A program made the translations under genes and the position numbers. From CALCKU01 sp964654665 (GTDB lineage Bacteria; Pseudomonadota; Alphaproteobacteria; Caulobacterales; Maricaulaceae): 64,000 nucleotides of DNA. Below, piece by piece: positions 60,463 through 64,000 of the stretch. The stretch's first letter is position 1. Each line of letters begins with the position of its first letter. Location of the stretch: positions 62,001 to 126,000 of the forward strand of contig CAZZKV010000002.1 of the NCBI GenBank assembly GCA_964654665.1. Direction: 5' to 3'. The notes under the pieces are model-generated. The model saw only the letters and a list, made by a program, of their open reading frames with translations. It was not told the origin of the DNA and searched no databases.

Positions 60463-62964
60463 TTAATTTATCAAAGGGACCGGATCGAGTGTTTGCCCGT
60501 TTTGACGAATTTCAAAATGCAAATGCGGCCCTGTTGACTGTCCCGTCGACCCGACGCGGCCAATAAGCTCACCCGCTTGCACCTGTTGCCCGGCCTTAAC
60601 AACAAAACTATCCATATGGGCATAAAGTGTCTGATATCCACTGGCATGTTTAAGAATAATACGGTTTCCCCATTTCGGATCTGTTGTCGCCTTCAAAACC
60701 ACCCCATCCGCACTCGCACGGATGGGGGATCCGGTCTGTGCCCCGTAATCGATACCTTGATGTTTTTTTGGCCATAATGACCCCTTAAGACCATATTTCG
60801 CACTAATTTTTTGGTTCAGAACCGGCCGCTGAAAATGCAATGAATGAGCATTTGTTTTGATAGGCTCATACCCAGAACCATAAGTCGATTGCCGATCAGT
60901 TTGCGGATAATAGCCCGGCTGTTCAGAAGGCGATACATTATGAGGCTGGTTATTATTCTGAACCCGTTCATCATGCACGGGGCCCTGCAATTGAGGTGAT
61001 ATCCGCGTTTTCGACTTTAATTTGGCTTTGGATCTGGATCCGGATTTGGATATAATATGCATTGAATCCGGTTTAAAGATAGCCTTGGATAAATCCGTTT
61101 TTTTAATCCCTAAGTCTGAGAAAATGCGGCAATATCTGCCATCTGTATCCGCTGGCAAAGCAACCCCATTAGCCGTCCATTTATTATCGTTATAGCGCAT
61201 AATAACGGTTTGCCCGCGCGATGTTATAAGGCCATCTTTGAGCAAATGATCATATAGCATAGCCCGCACTATATCCTGATTGGTATGTATGGCTTGGTTA
61301 TGGCTATGGCGTTGCGATCCCTGCCGTGAGTGTTCACGCAATCGTTCAGCATGATCTTGGGCGCGTTCGCGTCTTTTTTCAACTTTTTCGCGTCGGGCTT
61401 CCTCAAGCTCTACTGCGCGTTCGCGTCTTTCTTGAGCGCGTTCACGTTTGACTTCGGCAATCTCTTCGGCCCGCTCTCGGCGATATTCTTCGCGTTCAAA
61501 CGCTATCTCAGATCGTTCTCTTTCACTTTCAAAACGATCTAGCATATGTTCGGCTTGGCGTTCTGCACGATCCATAGCCTTTTCTATGCGGTTTCGTTTC
61601 CACTCATCCACATGCTCATTCTCGGATAGGTATCGTTCCAAATCCGCTTCAAAATATTCCATATCGATTTCGAATTGTGCCATTTTCGTATCGAAGTTAT
61701 CGTTAAAAATATCACCCTGAGTAAATTTTGGCGGCGTCGGAGGTTGCGGCGGTTGCGGCAGGGAGACAGGCAAGTCTTTTATTACATCCAAAGATCGCTC
61801 TATATTGTGCCAAGAGCCATCTTTTAAAACCCAACGGCGGCCATCTTCGGTAATTTTCACGGTAACAGCCCGGCCATTTAACCGCTGTGTTTCAAATCTA
61901 TATTTTTGTTTATCCGTATGGCTGTCGACATGTTCAGTAGACTTTGGGTGCGCATTGGCAGCCGATGTTGTAGATAAATAAACTCCGCCAATAAGAAAAG
62001 TTGCCATAAGCGGCATTAAAAGATGTTCAGGGCGGCGTTGATGCTCCACAGATCCAACAAGACGTTTTAATCGATCCATTAAAGGGGAATTCCCATCATC
62101 TGCAGCCATTGCAAAACTATGACCCGATGTATGTAATCTCAAAGCCGCCAAGCCGCGGACTAAAGACTGCGGATCTTGCGTTTGCGCGACAGCCAAATCA
62201 TCACAGGCCTGTTCACGATCAATATCTATTTTTCTCGAAATATAGTGGATAGCTGGATGAAAAAAGAGCACTGTCTTAATTGCTGTCTGCAATAAATTAA
62301 TTAAATAGTCATAACGGCGAATATGCGCTAATTCATGCAGTAATATTGCCTCAACTTGATCTTGCGGTAGCCCCATAAGGAACCCAGTAGGTACCAAAAC
62401 AATCGGTTTAACAAATCCTATAGTCAGCGGACCGGAAACATGGGTTGAGACAAATAACCTTACGGATTTTGGCACTCCTGTCTTGAGTATCAAGCCTCGA
62501 AATTTTTCCTGCCAAAAAACGGGACCCTCACTTAATCCCTGGTATCGTAATTTTTGCGTCAAAGTATAAGCCGTAAAATAACGTATTGCCATAAATGAAA
62601 ACCCGAAGCACCATAAAAGCCCAATCATTGGCGCTGTGGCCGCCGCAGATAATGATAAATTTTGCGATGTGGCATAAAAACTGTCAGATGATCCCGTGAG
62701 AATAACTGCCGCTTGCGAAAGAGTTTGGGCTGCCGGAATTGACTTTAGCCCGGCAGAGGCTTCGCCACCACTCTGATAAAAATTGAAGGTGATCAGAAAA
62801 GCAACGAAGCAAGCCAGCAAACTTAAAAATTGAACGATATAACGCAGAGACGGAGAACGCTTTTTTGCAAAAGTTCTAAAAACCATCACGATAATCATCG
62901 CGAGGCTGCCTTGCCAAAGGCTATGCAATAAGGCCCATCCTAAACTATCAAAAACCTGCGTCAT
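60463..62964 (-). CDS. BlaR1-like M56 membrane protease fused to a periplasmic LytM/M23 domain
   Basis: An 833-residue fusion. The first 340 residues are BlaR1/MecR1-like: three membrane spans, a cytoplasmic zinc protease with HELAH (210-214) and a second ligand Glu in DREQACDD (about 251), then a fourth span (LLMPLMATFLIGGVYL). A highly charged helix (about 425-550, R/E-rich) and a small beta domain follow in the periplasm. The C-terminus is an M23 domain with HQGIDYG (H735, D739) and GPHLHFE (H814, H816), all zinc ligands present. Classical BlaR1 has a penicillin-sensor domain there instead. Start 62964 was chosen for AAGGAGG just upstream. It probably regulates BlaI by proteolysis and may act on peptidoglycan. 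Confidence 0.88.
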   Translation of the reverse strand: MTQVFDSLGWALLHSLWQGSLAMIIVMVFRTFAKKRSPSLRYIVQFLSLLACFVAFLITFNFYQSGGEASAGLKSIPAAQTLSQAAVILTGSSDSFYATSQNLSLSAAATAPMIGLLWCFGFSFMAIRYFTAYTLTQKLRYQGLSEGPVFWQEKFRGLILKTGVPKSVRLFVSTHVSGPLTIGFVKPIVLVPTGFLMGLPQDQVEAILLHELAHIRRYDYLINLLQTAIKTVLFFHPAIHYISRKIDIDREQACDDLAVAQTQDPQSLVRGLAALRLHTSGHSFAMAADDGNSPLMDRLKRLVGSVEHQRRPEHLLMPLMATFLIGGVYLSTTSAANAHPKSTEHVDSHTDKQKYRFETQRLNGRAVTVKITEDGRRWVLKDGSWHNIERSLDVIKDLPVSLPQPPQPPTPPKFTQGDIFNDNFDTKMAQFEIDMEYFEADLERYLSENEHVDEWKRNRIEKAMDRAERQAEHMLDRFESERERSEIAFEREEYRRERAEEIAEVKRERAQERRERAVELEEARREKVEKRRERAQDHAERLREHSRQGSQRHSHNQAIHTNQDIVRAMLYDHLLKDGLITSRGQTVIMRYNDNKWTANGVALPADTDGRYCRIFSDLGIKKTDLSKAIFKPDSMHIISKSGSRSKAKLKSKTRISPQLQGPVHDERVQNNNQPHNVSPSEQPGYYPQTDRQSTYGSGYEPIKTNAHSLHFQRPVLNQKISAKYGLKGSLWPKKHQGIDYGAQTGSPIRASADGVVLKATTDPKWGNRIILKHASGYQTLYAHMDSFVVKAGQQVQAGELIGRVGSTGQSTGPHLHFEIRQNGQTLDPVPLIN

Positions 62965-63001
62965 TCTCGCCTCCTTCCGCATGTACCCCCTGGCACAGGG
63001 T

Positions 63002-63385
63002 TTAGTCTTTATCGTCCATATCCCGCAGGAATTGTTTTATTTTTTCCAATTCAGCTTCGCTCGGTGACGACTTCCCCAAAGCATGCATAACAAGGTCTGA
63101 CACCGAGTTACTAAAAGTGGTTTCAACAAAGCGATTGAATAAATGGGATTTCGTCTCATCTTCTGAAACAATAGCCCGATAATTATAGGATTTACCCGCA
63201 CCCGGATCGCGGGCAACAAACCCTTTATCAAACATACGCTGAATTTGCTTGAGCGTGGTTGTATACCCAACATCTTTTTGTACGCTTAAAACATCATGGA
63301 TCATTTTGACGCTGCAAGGCTGATGTTGCCACAGAACATTTAAAATCGCGGTTTCCGCCGCAGAAGGTTTAACGCGATGTTTCAT
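63002..63385 (-). CDS. blaI: BlaI/MecI/CopY-family repressor
   Basis: A 127-residue winged-helix repressor. The family pattern is clear: PSAAETAILNVLWQHQPCSV, then GYTTTLKQIQRMFDKGFVAR (wing helix) and a C-terminal dimer domain. BlaI/MecI proteins bind dyads with A-C-A-N2-T-G-T cores and are cut by their BlaR1/MecR1 partner. The partner gene follows after about 37 bp. Two matching dyads lie 15-55 bp upstream of the start, so it most likely represses its own operon. No beta-lactamase gene is in the window. Confidence 0.9.
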   Translation of the reverse strand: MKHRVKPSAAETAILNVLWQHQPCSVKMIHDVLSVQKDVGYTTTLKQIQRMFDKGFVARDPGAGKSYNYRAIVSEDETKSHLFNRFVETTFSNSVSDLVMHALGKSSPSEAELEKIKQFLRDMDDKD

Positions 63386-63399
63386 GATGACTTTTTAAA

Positions 63400-63440
63400 C
63401 GACAGGTGTCGTTTTGTAAAGGTAAAAAAGACACCTGTCG
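63400..63440. promoter_or_regulatory. Paired BlaI-type operators upstream of the repressor gene
   Basis: CGACAGGTGTCG (63400-63411) is a perfect C-G-A-C-A-N2-T-G-T-C-G dyad. A second copy, GACACCTGTCG (63430-63440), is its inverse complement over 11 bp. Each contains an A-C-A-N2-T-G-T core as in BlaI/MecI operators. Their centres are 30 bp apart, about three helical turns, which suits cooperative binding. Confidence 0.8.
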
Positions 63441-63567
63441 TAATTGTAATGTAAGGCTCATAGCGTTATCTATCCGCAATCGATTGCCCTTTAATAATAT
63501 TGACGCATGAAGGATGATCCGTCAGGCTATACGGATTAATAAATTGCATATTATTGTAGGACAATAC

Positions 63568-64000
63568 ATGCGCCGCGAAACAACAAATAAAATTCGCTTT
63601 GTTTTCGAAGATATACTCCCTGCCATTTTCCGTGATTCCGTTCTCTTTAAGGCTTTCGCAAAACTAATCTGGAAAGGCAATATAGACGAACTAGCCCACT
63701 TTCGCGCTCGCGCACCTTTCTTGACAGATGAAGAATATGAAACACTTTACCGAACACACCCTCGTGTTCATGAAGATACAGATAATTCCGACGCCTGTGT
63801 GGCCCAAATCATAAAAGATGTTATCGGGGAGAGTGTGTGTGATGTTGGCTGTGGCACTGGTGTCGTTTTACACCGTATAAAAAAGGCCCGCCCCGACATA
63901 AAACGATTAATCGGGGTGGATTTTGCCATTGATGAGGCTGCCATCATTCCTGGTATTGATTATCACGCCGCGAAAATCGAAAAATTGCCCTTTAAAAATG
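63568..64000 (+). CDS. Class I SAM-dependent methyltransferase, truncated by the window end
   Basis: The first 144 residues of a gene that runs off the right edge. The start ATG 63568 has TAGGA seven bases upstream. After a helical N-terminus the SAM-binding motif I is CDVGCGTGVVLHRI, followed by the acidic strand LIGVDFA, as in class I methyltransferases. The substrate is not predictable from this part. It is divergent from the BlaI gene with the operator region between, so it might be touched by the same repressor (inference). Confidence 0.8.
   Translation, partial: MRRETTNKIRFVFEDILPAIFRDSVLFKAFAKLIWKGNIDELAHFRARAPFLTDEEYETLYRTHPRVHEDTDNSDACVAQIIKDVIGESVCDVGCGTGVVLHRIKKARPDIKRLIGVDFAIDEAAIIPGIDYHAAKIEKLPFKN

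Noticed and set aside
1..64000. tRNA, rRNA, riboswitch, prophage or integrase features
   Set aside because: None could be recognised by eye on either strand; a dedicated covariance-model search would be needed to exclude small RNAs.

Overview
The window reads as chromosomal DNA of a moderately AT-rich, Gram-negative alphaproteobacterium, probably a marine, prosthecate-type lineage related to Maricaulales/Hyphomonadaceae (inference). Supporting signs are a GapR/DUF2312 nucleoid protein (an alphaproteobacterial family), an alphaproteobacterial-style L36 protein, a PspABC/PspF set, TonB-type envelope proteins and a crescentin-like coiled-coil protein. No rRNA, tRNA, CRISPR array, phage or insertion sequence was recognised. 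The sequence is an assembled scaffold: exactly 100 Ns lie at 10027-10126 inside a repetitive lipoprotein gene.

Layout. 0-10 kb: housekeeping and accessory genes (DUF1330, thioesterase, EamA transporter, an SDR-ABM fusion, TPR proteins, VOC protein, gapR, a secreted asparaginase with an M19 dipeptidase, L36, MltB-like transglycosylase). 9.8-12.3 kb: 11-residue-repeat lipoprotein and mnmC. 12.3-16.8 kb: phage-shock locus, with a minus-strand run of two small proteins, pspA, pspB, pspC, a small secreted protein and a DUF2807 beta-helix protein, divergent from a PspF regulator that has lost key catalytic residues. 16.9-22.4 kb: a tightly overlapping set (iron alcohol dehydrogenase, thioesterase, HD-domain protein, alpha/beta hydrolase, SDR) facing an acyl-CoA synthetase. 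22.5-23.4 kb: sugar-nucleotide epimerase.

23.4-37.6 kb: a type II secretion locus in three blocks (gspE; gspJ-K-L-M-C-D-I on minus; gspF-G-H on plus). Between gspI and gspE sit two almost identical 1.4-kb genes for a secreted protein, which are candidate T2SS substrates. 37.7-40.2 kb: glycosyltransferase, RmlA and ExoD. 40.2-44.7 kb: a Pseudomonas-like polyhydroxyalkanoate locus (phasin, PhaC, PhaZ, second phasin, PhaD-type TetR). 45.1-48.9 kb: an EEP-family nuclease/phosphatase behind a consensus CRP-like site, then gyrB.

48.9-53.3 kb: a very large TonB-like protein with a cytoplasmic coiled coil and a peptidoglycan-binding domain, next to a crescentin-like coiled-coil protein. 53.5-54.4 kb: AroQ preceded by a degenerate AroQ paralogue. 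54.4-58.2 kb: small membrane proteins, a CRTAC1/FG-GAP protein and an outer-membrane-type protein. 58.3-63.4 kb: the most system-like unit, an apparent three-gene operon of a BlaI-type repressor, a BlaR1-type M56 protease fused to a periplasmic LytM/M23 domain, and a TonB-dependent receptor, preceded by paired dyad operators. A truncated methyltransferase gene runs off the right end.

The best candidates for undescribed biology are the BlaI / M56-M23 / TonB-receptor unit, the coiled-coil TonB protein, the duplicated secreted proteins inside the T2SS locus, and the apparently disarmed PspF.
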